Positions 50,628-60,150 of a stretch of 64,000 nt of DNA are shown piece after piece. How positions within the stretch are numbered: position 1 is the first letter of the stretch; each line of letters opens with the position of its first letter. The stretch comes from Aquabacterium sp041909175 (GTDB lineage: Bacteria; Pseudomonadota; Gammaproteobacteria; Burkholderiales; Burkholderiaceae_C), in contig NZ_JAYRDZ010000013.1 in assembly GCF_041909175.1 (NCBI RefSeq), positions 1-64,000 on the forward strand, given 5' to 3'. The position numbers and the translations under genes were made by a program. The notes beneath the pieces were generated by a model. It ran no database searches. It saw only the letters and a program-made list of their open reading frames with translations, and was not told the DNA's origin.

Positions 50628-52475
50628 TCAGGATGAATGGGGGTGGATGGCGGCTTGGGCCAGCAAGTCGGCCAGATCGACCTCCAGCCAGCCGCGCACG
50701 CTGTTGAGCAGGGCCGCACCAGTGGCGCGCCACAAATCATTGGTTTCAATGATGCGCTCTTGCAGTCGACCTTGCTGAAGCAAGGTCTCGCGCATCACCC
50801 CGGGCAGCAGGCCGCAGGACAGAGGCGGCGTGACCCACTCGCCATGAAGCTGCACGGCGATGTTGCCTATGGTGCATTCGGTCAACTGGCCTGCTTCGTT
50901 CCACAGCAAGGTGTCGAAACAACCCGCTGGGGGAGCGAAGGGGGCATAGGCCTCGCGCCGGGTGGTTTTGTGGGTGATGAACTCGTCTGCCGGCGGCATG
51001 GGCTTGCGGGCCAGGTGCAGCCGTACCGGGGTGTGGGTGGCGGTCAGTGGGGCTGCTTCGCAGCGAACGCCTCCATCGGCATCGAGCAACAGGCGCACCT
51101 TGAAGACGCCTTGCGGGTGGCGTGTGGCCAGTTGCTGCAGCGCAGCGGTGACGCGCGCCACATCACAAGGTCGACCAAAGTGCTGTGCGCTGCGGCTCAG
51201 CCGGGCCAGGTGTGCATCCAGCCGCGCCACGGCGCCGTTGTCCAATCGGAGTGATTCCAGCACATCGAATGGGCGTGCGGCACGCCGCAGGAAGGCTTGC
51301 TTGTGCCACCACTCATGGGCTTCAGCCGCAGCTTGGGCATCGATGGTGACGCCGCTGCCAATGCCACAAGACGCTGCCCAGCCGGATGGAGCCGCCTGCA
51401 GCGTCACGGTGCGGATGGGCACGTTGAAGGTGGCATGTCCACCTGGGCGGATGAGGCCGACCGCACCGCAATACACGCCACGGGGGCCGTCTTCCAGCTG
51501 CGTGATGTGGTGCATGGCCCGCCGCTTGGGGGCCCCCGTGATGGAGCCACACGGGAACAGTGCTGTGAACACATCTGACAAAGACGTGCCGGCGCGCGTG
51601 TTGGCCGTGATGGTCGAGGTCATTTGCCAGACGGTGGGCAAGGGCTCGACATCGAACAAGGCGGGCACTTGCACGCTGCCGGTTTCGGCAATCACGGACA
51701 GATCGTTGCGCAGCAGGTCCACGATCATCAGGTTTTCGGCCTTTTCCTTGTCGCTGGTGCGCAGGTGCTCAGCGGCGGCTGCGTCAGCTTGAGGCGAGGC
51801 GTGGCGCGGTGCTGTGCCCTTCATGGGGCGTGTGGTGATGCGCTGAGCCTGCCAGTCAAAAAACAACTCGGGCGAGACACTCAGCACATGGCTGGGTGCC
51901 CCGGCTGGCAATCCCTGCATGTCGAAGTAGCAGCCGAAGCCCAGGGGTTGACTGGCATGCAGCGCGTGAAAATAGGCCCGTGGGGTGCTTGCTTGAGGGG
52001 GCGTCAGCTCTGCCCGATAGGGCGCGGTCAGGTTGATCTGGTAGACCTCGCCTGCGCGGATCAGCTCGTGGATGCGCTCGATGCGGCCCGCAAAGTCGTC
52101 AGCCGACCCAGACGCTTGCCAGTCAGCAGTTGACCAGGTCGCAGCGGCAAGGGGCTCGTCAGGCCAGCTGGAAGCCTTGTCGAACACGGCAAAAACGGCC
52201 AAGGGCTGGCCTGGCGTGGCGGGGTGGCAGGGCAGGATGGCTTGCAGGCCGCTGACGGCTTCATAGGCCACCCAGCCGATGCACCAGAGGCCTTGTCGGG
52301 CCAGCGCTTCAGCCTGGTCGAGCGTGGGGCGCACCTGCGCCGCGCTGGTGGCGATCAGCCATTGGCGAGGCTGGGAGAAGGCCAGACGCTCACGCTGAGG
52401 CGAGCCCGAGCGCAGATCGGCCGGGAAATCGATGAGGGCGACGGGCTCGGTGGCCACCACGGGTTGCGATGTCAT
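50628..52475 (-). CDS. PabB-PabC fusion: aminodeoxychorismate synthase component I and aminodeoxychorismate lyase
   Basis: This protein of about 615 residues has two parts. The N-terminal chorismate-binding domain carries RPMKGTAPRHA, ENLMIVDLLRNDL and FPCGSITGAPKRRAM, and forms 4-amino-4-deoxychorismate. The C-terminal fold-type IV PLP domain carries THKTTRREAYAPF (the expected lysine) and LTECTIGNIAVQL, and releases pyruvate to give p-aminobenzoate for folate. The amidotransferase PabA is not in the window. ATG 52475 is preferred, because the ORF upstream runs into dsbB. Confidence 0.92.
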   Translation of the reverse strand: MTSQPVVATEPVALIDFPADLRSGSPQRERLAFSQPRQWLIATSAAQVRPTLDQAEALARQGLWCIGWVAYEAVSGLQAILPCHPATPGQPLAVFAVFDKASSWPDEPLAAATWSTADWQASGSADDFAGRIERIHELIRAGEVYQINLTAPYRAELTPPQASTPRAYFHALHASQPLGFGCYFDMQGLPAGAPSHVLSVSPELFFDWQAQRITTRPMKGTAPRHASPQADAAAAEHLRTSDKEKAENLMIVDLLRNDLSVIAETGSVQVPALFDVEPLPTVWQMTSTITANTRAGTSLSDVFTALFPCGSITGAPKRRAMHHITQLEDGPRGVYCGAVGLIRPGGHATFNVPIRTVTLQAAPSGWAASCGIGSGVTIDAQAAAEAHEWWHKQAFLRRAARPFDVLESLRLDNGAVARLDAHLARLSRSAQHFGRPCDVARVTAALQQLATRHPQGVFKVRLLLDADGGVRCEAAPLTATHTPVRLHLARKPMPPADEFITHKTTRREAYAPFAPPAGCFDTLLWNEAGQLTECTIGNIAVQLHGEWVTPPLSCGLLPGVMRETLLQQGRLQERIIETNDLWRATGAALLNSVRGWLEVDLADLLAQAAIHPHSS

Positions 52476-52497
52476 GGCAAACGGGTGGCGGCCTGAC

Positions 52498-52998
52498 TCA
52501 GCCGCGCGGGCGGCGCAGGCTCCACAGTGCGGCAACGATCACCACCGCATACAGCAGCGCGCTCCAGAACTCGAAGGGCACACCGATCAGGTTCACGGCG
52601 GCATCCGCGCAGGACGAACGCACCTCGAAGACTTCGGGGAAATGCAGGTCCAGCTGCAGGCCGGAAATGATGCGGTCAGCCAGCGTCAGGTTGCACGAAT
52701 TGGTTTTGGCGGCGACAAAGTGCTGATAGAGCGCCGCGGCGATGCCCGCGCCCGCCAGCGGGATGCTCAGCACGGCCGTGGGGACGGTGGCCCAGCGGCG
52801 GCCTGCCAGTGCGCCGAGCCCGGCAAGCAAGGCGATCAGCAGGAAGAGGATCCGTTGCAGCACGCACCAGGGGCAAGGCTGCATGCCCAGCTTGTGTTGG
52901 GCAAACAGGGCGAAGCCCACCGATGCCAGGCAGGCCAGGGCGACCAGGCCCAGCACCTGCCGGCTGCTCAGACGGCCGAGCATGGACAAGGCAGACAT
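52498..52998 (-). CDS. dsbB: Disulfide bond formation protein B
   Basis: This 166-residue inner-membrane quinone reductase reoxidises periplasmic DsbA. Four membrane segments are apparent. The first cysteine pair is C42-C45 (CPWC) and the second is C102 with C130, as in E. coli DsbB. ATG 52998 is chosen because it lies one base after the ridA stop, which indicates an operon. ATG 52983 is an alternative. Confidence 0.95.
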   Translation of the reverse strand: MSALSMLGRLSSRQVLGLVALACLASVGFALFAQHKLGMQPCPWCVLQRILFLLIALLAGLGALAGRRWATVPTAVLSIPLAGAGIAAALYQHFVAAKTNSCNLTLADRIISGLQLDLHFPEVFEVRSSCADAAVNLIGVPFEFWSALLYAVVIVAALWSLRRPRG

Positions 52999-52999
52999 C

Positions 53000-53455
53000 T
53001 CAGCGAACTTCCGCAACCAGTTCAATCTCGACGCAAGCGCCCAGCGGAATCTGTGCCACACCGAAGGCGCTGCGGGCATGCTTGCCGGCTTCGCCAAACA
53101 CCTCACCCAGCAACTCGGAGCAGCCATTGGTGACCAGATGGTGCTCGGTGAAATCAGGGGTGCTGTTGACCAGGCTCACGACCTTGACGATGCGTACCAC
53201 GTTGTCCAGGCTGCCGGCTGCGGCCTGCAGGGTGCCCATCAGGTCGATGGCGATGGCGCGGGCGGCTTCCTTGCCTTCTTCGGTGCTCAGGTTCTTGCCC
53301 AGTTGGCCCACCCAGACCTTGCCATCTTTCTTGGCGATGTGGCCCGAAATGAACACCAGATTGCCGGTGCGAACGAACGGCACATAGGCAGCAGCAGGAA
53401 CGGCGACAGGGGGCAGGCTGATGCCCAGAGCTTGCAGGCGGTCTTGAATTGACAT
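53000..53455 (-). CDS. RidA-family (YjgF) protein
   Basis: This 151-residue protein resembles RidA-family members, which hydrolyse reactive imine/enamine intermediates. GNLVFISGHIAKKDGKVWVG and GKHARSAFGVAQIPLGACVE are present, the latter containing the conserved Arg of the active site. It is longer than classical RidA (about 128), with an N-terminal extension, so a subgroup other than RidA itself is likely. It is cotranscribed with dsbB. Confidence 0.88.
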   Translation of the reverse strand: MSIQDRLQALGISLPPVAVPAAAYVPFVRTGNLVFISGHIAKKDGKVWVGQLGKNLSTEEGKEAARAIAIDLMGTLQAAAGSLDNVVRIVKVVSLVNSTPDFTEHHLVTNGCSELLGEVFGEAGKHARSAFGVAQIPLGACVEIELVAEVR

Positions 53456-53610
53456 GATCGGAATGCGGTGCGATGGAGTGAGGGGTTGGACAGGGCTTGG
53501 CGCCGGAGGTTCCCTCTTCCTGGGGCGCCCGTAATGTGGGGCCTGTCAATGGTTTGAGATCCTACACTGCCCGCCACATCAATACAGAAACAGGGATAGG
53601 AAACCGGACC

Positions 53611-56058
53611 ATGGCCATGTGGGTGTCAGCCATGCTGGGCTGGCTCTTGGGCGTGGCCTTGCCGCAGGGCATGCCAGCCTTGCCGTCTGGCACCGGGCAA
53701 CTGGCTGCAGTGGTGCTGGGCTTGCTGGTGATGGCGGCCGTGGTGCGTGCGCGGAGCTGGGTCGCCTGGTACCGATGCCTGGGTGTGTTGTGCGCCGTGG
53801 CCTTGCTCGCGTGGGTGCAGGCTTGCTGGCGCGCTCAGGCGCTGGTTGAACAGCAGGTGCCACTTGCTTGGGAGGCCAGTACCGTGCGCCTTGAAGGCCA
53901 GATTGACGGCCTGCCGGTTCGGCGCGGTGATGCCTGGCAACTGGAGGTGCTTGTGCGTCGGCTGGACGGCGAGATGCCTCGCCCGCAGTGGCCAGCTCGG
54001 GTGATGCTCTACTGGCGCCAGGCTGAAAAGGGGCTTCCCGATGTCGAGTCCGGCCAGGTCTGGTCATGGCCTGTGCGGTTTCGGTCGCCTCAGGGGCCTG
54101 GCAACCCGGCCGGCTTTGACCAGGCCTTGTGGCTGCTGGAGCACGGCATGCGAGCGACCGCGACAGTGCGGGCCAAGGGCGAAGAGCTTGCGCAACTGAT
54201 TCAGCCAGCGCGTGGCTGGACAGGGTCGCTGGACCGCTTTCGCCAGCGCGTACGCGAGCGGATTGCGGGGGTGGTCATCGACCCCCGCCTGGCGGGTGTG
54301 CTGGCCGGGCTCACGGTGGGTGACCAGTCGGCCATTGATGCCGAAGACTGGGACGTGTTCCGTCAGACGGGCGTGGCACACCTGATTTCCATCAGTGGTT
54401 TGCACATTGCCATGGTTGGGTGGATGGTGGCCGGCGCGGTGTCCGCCGTGTGGCGACGCAGCCCCAAGCTGATCTGGCGGCGTCCGACAGCGGAGGTGGC
54501 TGCCTGGTCGATGGTGCTGGGTGCCGCGGGCTACGCCGTGCTGGCGGGCTGGGGGGTGCCTGCTCAGCGCACTGTGTGCATGTTGCTGGTGTCGTCCTTG
54601 TTGCGGCTGTCTGGCAGGCGATGGCCTTGGCCCTTGCAATGGTTGATCGGCGCCACCGTGGTGACCGCCTGGGACCCCTGGGCGCTGGCGCAAGCCGGTT
54701 TCTGGCTGTCGTTTGTGGCGGTGGGCGTGTTGCTGGCCAGTGGGCCCTCTGTACAGCGAGGGGACGAGCCTGTGGCCTGGCCCCAGCGCTGGGGGCGGGC
54801 CGCCAGGGAGGCTGTACGCACGCAATGGCTGGCCACGCTGGGTTTGTTGCCACTGGGGGCGCTCATCTTCCAGCAGGTGTCCGTGGTGGGCTTTCTGGCC
54901 AATCTGGTGGCCATACCCGTGTTCACCTTGCTGGTTACGCCTTTGGCACTGGCAGGCATGGTGTGGTCGCCGCTCTGGCATGTGGCAGCCTGGGTGCTGC
55001 ACGGGTGTCTGGGCATCTTGCAAGGCATGGCGGCGTGGCCTGGTGCGGTCTGGTACACCGCGGCCTGGCCAGCGTGGCTGGGGCCGCTGGCCATCGGCTC
55101 AGCTTGCCTGCTGGTCATGCCGGTGCCCCGCGGCTGGCGTTGGCTGGGTTTGCCCTTGCTGTTGCCTGTCTTGCACCTGCCTTTTGCCTGGGGCACCTTG
55201 TCTCAGCCATCCGTGGGGCAGTTCGGGGTACTGGCGCCCGATGTCGAGCAGGGCACGGCCGTGGTCATCTATACCGCCCGCCATGCCCTGCTGTTTGACA
55301 CCGGACCGAAGTTGGGCGAGCGGTCTGATGCCGGGCAACGGGTGGTGGTGCCGGTATTGCGGTCGGTTGGCTTGACGCGGCTCGATGAAGTGGTGCTCAG
55401 CCATGGGGATGCCGACCACACGGGTGGCGCCTTGTCGGTTGATGCGGCGATCCCGGTGAGTGTCTGGCGAACCACACTGGCCGAAGACGACCCGGTGCGG
55501 GTGCAACTGGCGGCGCTTCAGCCGCTTCGTGCGCATGTGCCTTGCCAGGCTGGTCAGCGGTGGCAATGGGATGGCGTGTTGTTTGAGGTGCTGCACCCGA
55601 CAGCGGATGAGCTGGCAGGGCGGAGCCATGTGCCCGATAACGCTTTGTCTTGCGTGATCCGGGTGGTAGCACAGGCCCGCCACGGTCACGCACCAAAGGC
55701 GGTTTTGCTCACCGGCGACGTCGAGGCACCGCAAGAGGCTGCCTTGCTGCATCGGGAGGGTGAGGCAGGGCGCTTGACCAGTACCTTGCTGGTGGCACCC
55801 CACCACGGCAGCAAGACCTCGTCGACCGAGGGCTTCTTGAAAGCGGTGGCACCCAGGCAGGTGCTGGTGCAGGCAGGGCTGCATAACCGCTACGGACACC
55901 CTGCACCGTCTGTGGTGGCTCGTTACGAGGCATTGGGCCTGCAGGTGCTGCAGTCCAGCACCTGCGGGGCCTATCTGTGGTTCAGCGATGGCAGCCCGGC
56001 GCGTTGCTGGCGAGTTGGAACCCGCCGCTATTGGCACCCAGCCAGCCGCACCGACTGA
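53611..56058 (+). CDS. comEC: ComEC/Rec2 family DNA-uptake channel protein
   Basis: This 815-residue membrane protein has an N-terminal soluble/OB-like part, a Competence domain with several transmembrane segments (GVAHLISISGLHIAMVGWM, near residue 255), and a C-terminal MBL-fold domain containing SHGDADHTGG (near residue 596) and a late HHGSKTS. ComEC carries single-stranded DNA across the inner membrane during natural transformation. ATG 53611 is preferred; the longer frame upstream to 53497 has no family match. Confidence 0.92.
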   Translation: MAMWVSAMLGWLLGVALPQGMPALPSGTGQLAAVVLGLLVMAAVVRARSWVAWYRCLGVLCAVALLAWVQACWRAQALVEQQVPLAWEASTVRLEGQIDGLPVRRGDAWQLEVLVRRLDGEMPRPQWPARVMLYWRQAEKGLPDVESGQVWSWPVRFRSPQGPGNPAGFDQALWLLEHGMRATATVRAKGEELAQLIQPARGWTGSLDRFRQRVRERIAGVVIDPRLAGVLAGLTVGDQSAIDAEDWDVFRQTGVAHLISISGLHIAMVGWMVAGAVSAVWRRSPKLIWRRPTAEVAAWSMVLGAAGYAVLAGWGVPAQRTVCMLLVSSLLRLSGRRWPWPLQWLIGATVVTAWDPWALAQAGFWLSFVAVGVLLASGPSVQRGDEPVAWPQRWGRAAREAVRTQWLATLGLLPLGALIFQQVSVVGFLANLVAIPVFTLLVTPLALAGMVWSPLWHVAAWVLHGCLGILQGMAAWPGAVWYTAAWPAWLGPLAIGSACLLVMPVPRGWRWLGLPLLLPVLHLPFAWGTLSQPSVGQFGVLAPDVEQGTAVVIYTARHALLFDTGPKLGERSDAGQRVVVPVLRSVGLTRLDEVVLSHGDADHTGGALSVDAAIPVSVWRTTLAEDDPVRVQLAALQPLRAHVPCQAGQRWQWDGVLFEVLHPTADELAGRSHVPDNALSCVIRVVAQARHGHAPKAVLLTGDVEAPQEAALLHREGEAGRLTSTLLVAPHHGSKTSSTEGFLKAVAPRQVLVQAGLHNRYGHPAPSVVARYEALGLQVLQSSTCGAYLWFSDGSPARCWRVGTRRYWHPASRTD

Positions 56059-56066
56059 TCAGTCGG
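56051..56066. repeat. Perfect palindrome containing two overlapping stop codons
   Basis: CCGACTGATCAGTCGG is a 16-base perfect palindrome spanning the ends of the convergent comEC and CNNM-type genes. Each ends with Asp followed by TGA, reading into the other's stop. It has no T-run, so termination is not obvious. Confidence 0.7.
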
Positions 56067-57366
56067 CCAGATAGTCGGCAGGCAGGCGTGTCACCAACAG
56101 CTTGTCGATGCGCTTGCCATCCATGTCGACCACCTCAAAGCGCCAGCCTTCCCACTCGACCGCATCGGTGGTTTCCGGCAGGTGGCCCAACAGCATCATG
56201 ACCATGCCGGCCAGGGTGTTGTAGCGACCACGGTCTTCGTCCGGCAGGTTCTTGAGCTCGAGGCGGTCTTTCAGTTCAGGCGCCGGAATCAACCCGTCGA
56301 TCAGCCAGGAACCGTCTTCGCGCTGGATGGCCCAGCTGTCTGACGCCTCTTCGGTGGTGAACTCGCCAGTGATGGCTTCCAGCACGTCACGCAGGGTGAT
56401 GACACCTTGCACTTCACCGTATTCATCCACCACGAAGACCATTTGCACGGCAGAGGCGCGGAAGTGGTCGAGCAACTCCATGCCGGAGAGGGTCTCAGGC
56501 ACGAACACGGCAGGCTGCAGACCGGCTGTGAGGTCGTTGTCCTGCCCCTGGGTGATCTGGTGCAGCAACTGCTGGGCCGTGATCACACCCACCACATCAT
56601 CCAGGCTGCCACGGCAAACAGGGTAGCGTGAGTGGCCATGCAAGGCGATCACGGCGAGGTTTTCCTTGAGGGGGGCCTCCAGGTTCAACCAGGCGATGTC
56701 GCTGCGGGGGATCATCATCGAGCCCACCTGGCGATCATCCAGGCGGAACACATTGCGCACCATCTGATGCTCATTGGCTTCGATCACACCGGCATCCAGG
56801 CCTTCTTCCAGGCTGGCGGCAATCTCTTCTTCGGTCACGCCACGGTCGGTGTCCTTGACACCCAGCAGGCTCAAGATGGTGTCTGTCGTGGCGGCCAGAA
56901 AGCGCACGAAGGGGCGCGTCAGCTGCGACAGCAGCTTCATGGGCTTGGCCACCAGGCGTGCCACGGTTTCAGGGTGAACCTGACCCACGCGCTTGGGCAC
57001 CAGCTCACCAAAGATGATGGTGACGAAGGTGATGATCATCACCACCAGACCGGTGGCAGTCACCTTGGCCACATCTTCATGCAGATGCAGGGTGCTTTGC
57101 AGCCAGATGGACAGGCCACCTGAGAAGGCCGCATCCCCCACGATGCCGTTGAGCACGCCGGTGGATGTGATGCCGATCTGAACGGTTGAAAGAAACTGAG
57201 TCGGGTTATCGTGCAGCTCCATGGCAACCTTGGAACCGGAGTCACCGGATTCCGCCATGACCTGCAGTCGGGCTTTGCGACTGGAAGCGAGGGCCATCTC
57301 AGACATGGCAAAAATGCCGTTGAGAATGGTCAGAAATACGAGAAGCGCAACGTCCATTTGTGGCAC
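56059..57366 (-). CDS. CNNM/HlyC-CorC-type membrane protein (hemolysin family)
   Basis: This 435-residue protein has an N-terminal DUF21 transmembrane domain (residues about 1-190), two CBS domains (about 205-335; MMIPRSDIAWL begins the first), and a C-terminal CorC_HlyC domain (RFEVVDMDGKRIDKLLVTRL). The family is linked to Mg2+ or Co2+ transport and efflux; the old hemolysin name is misleading. It is divergent from apaH with about 55 bases between starts. Confidence 0.9.
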   Translation of the reverse strand: MPQMDVALLVFLTILNGIFAMSEMALASSRKARLQVMAESGDSGSKVAMELHDNPTQFLSTVQIGITSTGVLNGIVGDAAFSGGLSIWLQSTLHLHEDVAKVTATGLVVMIITFVTIIFGELVPKRVGQVHPETVARLVAKPMKLLSQLTRPFVRFLAATTDTILSLLGVKDTDRGVTEEEIAASLEEGLDAGVIEANEHQMVRNVFRLDDRQVGSMMIPRSDIAWLNLEAPLKENLAVIALHGHSRYPVCRGSLDDVVGVITAQQLLHQITQGQDNDLTAGLQPAVFVPETLSGMELLDHFRASAVQMVFVVDEYGEVQGVITLRDVLEAITGEFTTEEASDSWAIQREDGSWLIDGLIPAPELKDRLELKNLPDEDRGRYNTLAGMVMMLLGHLPETTDAVEWEGWRFEVVDMDGKRIDKLLVTRLPADYLAD

Positions 57367-57420
57367 CGGGCTCGGCCGGGCCGTCAGTTTCTATGGGCGA
57401 AGCGTAGCAGAATCGATGCC

Positions 57421-58248
57421 ATGATCTATTTGGTTGGTGACTTGCAAGGTTGTTGCGACCCGCTTGAGCGGCTGTTGGCAACGATCGATTTCTCCCCTTC
57501 GCGGGACCGTGTTTACTTCCTGGGGGACCTGGTCAACCGGGGGCCGGACTCGCTGGGCGTGCTGCGGCGTTTACGCGACATGGGTGATGCGGCCGTGTGC
57601 CTGCTGGGCAACCATGACCTGCACCTGCTGGCCGTTGCCAACGGGGTGCGCAAGGCGCACCGCAGCGACACGCTGGATGCCATCCTTGATGCGCCAGACC
57701 GTGACGCCTGGCTCGAATGGCTGCGAGCACGCCGCCTGGCGGTGCACGAGCATGGCTGGTTGATGGTGCACGCGGGCGTGCTGCCGCAGTGGGATGCCGC
57801 AGAAGCGATGCGACTGGCCGCTGAGGTGGAAACGATGCTGGCCGGACCGGATCTGCATGGCTTCCTGACGGTGATGTATGGCAACCACCCCCCGCAGTGG
57901 GACGAGCGCCTTGAGGGGGCCGACCGCTGGCGTTGTGTGATCAACAGCTTCACCCGCTTACGCTTCTGTACGGCGGATGGGACGATGGACTTTGCTGTGA
58001 AGGAAGGGGCTGACTCGGCCCCTGAAGGCTTGATGCCCTGGTTCAATGTGCCTGGGCGCCGCACCGAGGGCACGCCGATCGCTTTCGGGCACTGGTCCAC
58101 GCTGGGCCTGATCAACCGTCCGGACCTGATGGCGCTGGACACCGGCTGCATCTGGGGCGGGCAGTTGACGGCGGTGCGTGTGGACGGCGGACGACGCGAA
58201 GTCATCCAGATCGAGTGTCCACAGGCCCAAAAGCCAGGCAAGGCCTGA
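57421..58248 (+). CDS. apaH: Bis(5'-nucleosyl)-tetraphosphatase, symmetrical
   Basis: This 275-residue metallophosphatase cleaves Ap4A into two ADP. The phosphoesterase motifs GDLQGC, GDLVNRGPDS and GNHD are present. Its length is normal. ATG 57421 gives the standard N-terminus MIYLVGDLQGC. It also affects NAD-capped and Np4-capped RNA in E. coli; such a role here is only possible. Confidence 0.95.
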   Translation: MIYLVGDLQGCCDPLERLLATIDFSPSRDRVYFLGDLVNRGPDSLGVLRRLRDMGDAAVCLLGNHDLHLLAVANGVRKAHRSDTLDAILDAPDRDAWLEWLRARRLAVHEHGWLMVHAGVLPQWDAAEAMRLAAEVETMLAGPDLHGFLTVMYGNHPPQWDERLEGADRWRCVINSFTRLRFCTADGTMDFAVKEGADSAPEGLMPWFNVPGRRTEGTPIAFGHWSTLGLINRPDLMALDTGCIWGGQLTAVRVDGGRREVIQIECPQAQKPGKA

Positions 58249-58283
58249 ATTCGACACAAAGCGCCCTTACAATGGCGCCCACA

Positions 58284-58373
58284 GGGTGTGTGGCCGAGCG
58301 GTTTAAGGCACCGGTCTTGAAAACCGGCGAACGTTAGCGCGTTCCGTGAGTTCGAATCTCACCGCACCCGCCA
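58284..58373 (+). tRNA. tRNA-Ser (anticodon TGA)
   Basis: A 90-base type II tRNA with encoded CCA. The acceptor GGGTGTG (58284-58290) pairs with CGCACCC before the discriminator G. The anticodon stem CCGGT/ACCGG encloses CTTGAAA with anticodon TGA, and there is a long variable arm. Its 3' end is 3 bases from the end of the opposing arsA gene. Confidence 0.96.
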
Positions 58374-58376
58374 CTT

Positions 58377-60131
58377 TCAATCTTCCAGCAGACGCTTCAG
58401 CCCGGCCACGCCTACCGGCGGCTCGGGTGACCAGGGCAGCGTGACTGTGCGCTGTGACAGCCCTTGGCTGATGCGCTCCATTTGCTGGCGCTCGCCTTGC
58501 AGGCGGGTCTTGAGCAGCGGGTCGTGTGTGCCTGCAGCCAGAATCGATTTGTTGATCACCCAGGCATAAGGCTCGATGTGGGCGCGTCGCAGGTCGTCCT
58601 GCAGGGCGGCGGCTTGCGAAACCGGCGTGGTTTCGGGCAGGGTGACCAACACAATGCGGGTGTACTCCGGGTCTTGCAGCCGCATCAGCGGGGTGACGAT
58701 GTGCGCTGCCGACTTGCCTTCGAACTCGCGTGCCATCTGGCGATGGTAGGCCCCGGTGGCGTCCATCAGCAGCAGCGAGTGGCCTGTCGGGGCGGTGTCG
58801 AGCACGACAAAGGCGCTGCGCGCGGCCGCCACGGTGCGCGAAAACGCATGAAACACGGCCACCTCTTCGGTGCAGGGGGACTGCAGGTCTTCCAGCAGCA
58901 GGGCCTTTTCCTGCTCGTCAAGCTGCGCCCCACGTGAAGCCATGATCTTGTCGATGTAGCGCTGTGTTTCGGCCTTGGGGTCGATGCGGCTGACGTCCAG
59001 ACCGGGCACCTGACCATCGAGCGTGGCTGCCAGATGGGCGGCCGGGTCGGTGGTGCTGAGGTGCACGGCGTGGCCCCGTTCGACCAGGCCCAGCGCCAGA
59101 GCGGCCGCGATGGTGGTTTTGCCCACGCCACCTTTGCCCATCACCATGATCAGGCCCTTGCCAGATGCCGCCAGCTCGTCCACCAGGGACGCGAAGTGCT
59201 TGGCTGGCAGGGGCTGCTCGTCATTCTGGCTGCTGACGGTGCTGATCGGGGCAGGGGTGTCGGACAAGAGCGCGCGCAGGGCATCCAGCCCCACGGTGTC
59301 GAAGGCGCGCAGGGGGACATGGGTGCATGGCAGGGCGGCCAATGCGGCGGGCAGGGCCTCGATGGCGGCCTGGCCCTGGGCTTCGATGGCACGTGCGACC
59401 GCATCTTGCGGGTCGGTGGCGTGGAACACCCCGTTGATGACCAGGCGCTGGTGGCTCAGGGTCAGTTCACGCAGTTCATCAGCCGTGCGGGCGGCTTCAG
59501 CCAGCGCCCCCTTGTCTGGGCGCGACACCAGCACCACGGTGGTCTGTGCGCTGTTGCTCAAGGCGGCCAGGGCCGCATTGAAGCGCGCTTCCTGCATCTT
59601 GAGGCCCGAGTGCGGGCCCAGGCAGGAGGCACCGCGGTCGTTGTCCTTGAGGAAGCCGCTCCAAGCTTTGGGCAGGCTCAACAGGCGCAGGGTGTGGCCC
59701 GTGGGGGCGGTGTCGAACACCACGTGGTCGTAGGCCTGGGCGCCATCGGTCAGCAGGCTGGCAAATTCGTCAAAGGTGGCGATTTCGGTGGTGCAGGCGC
59801 CCGAGAGCTGTTCGCGCACCGTGGCGCGTTCCTGCTCGCTGCTGTGGCCCATCATCTGGGCCAGCACGCGCTGGCGGTAGGACTCGGCCGCCGTGTTGGG
59901 GTCGATGTTGAGCACCGACAGGCCTGGCACACCGGGCACCGGCGTGGGCGTGTTGTGCAGGGCCACATGCAGCATCTCGTCGAGGTTGGACGCCGCATCG
60001 GTGCTGACCAGCAGCACCCGCAGCCCGCTGTCCGCCAGCTGGATGGCGGTGGCGGTCGACAAGGAGGTCTTGCCAACCCCGCCTTTGCCGGTAAAAAACA
60101 GGAAGCGGGTGGGGTGGTCCAGCAGTTTCAT
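58377..60131 (-). CDS. arsA: Arsenical pump-driving ATPase ArsA
   Basis: This 584-residue soluble ATPase has two nucleotide-binding halves: Walker A GKGGVGKTS at residues 15-23 and GKGGVGKTT at 332-340, each with a downstream DTAPTGH motif. The metalloid-site cysteines are C113, C170 and C420, matching C113, C172 and C422 of the E. coli plasmid protein. It normally drives ArsB and takes arsenite from ArsD; here neither ArsD nor ArsB is visible, and Acr3 and ArsP are the nearby exporters. It is the last gene of the operon. Confidence 0.95.
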   Translation of the reverse strand: MKLLDHPTRFLFFTGKGGVGKTSLSTATAIQLADSGLRVLLVSTDAASNLDEMLHVALHNTPTPVPGVPGLSVLNIDPNTAAESYRQRVLAQMMGHSSEQERATVREQLSGACTTEIATFDEFASLLTDGAQAYDHVVFDTAPTGHTLRLLSLPKAWSGFLKDNDRGASCLGPHSGLKMQEARFNAALAALSNSAQTTVVLVSRPDKGALAEAARTADELRELTLSHQRLVINGVFHATDPQDAVARAIEAQGQAAIEALPAALAALPCTHVPLRAFDTVGLDALRALLSDTPAPISTVSSQNDEQPLPAKHFASLVDELAASGKGLIMVMGKGGVGKTTIAAALALGLVERGHAVHLSTTDPAAHLAATLDGQVPGLDVSRIDPKAETQRYIDKIMASRGAQLDEQEKALLLEDLQSPCTEEVAVFHAFSRTVAAARSAFVVLDTAPTGHSLLLMDATGAYHRQMAREFEGKSAAHIVTPLMRLQDPEYTRIVLVTLPETTPVSQAAALQDDLRRAHIEPYAWVINKSILAAGTHDPLLKTRLQGERQQMERISQGLSQRTVTLPWSPEPPVGVAGLKRLLED

Positions 60132-60150
60132 GGTGCCGTTTGCAATCAGG

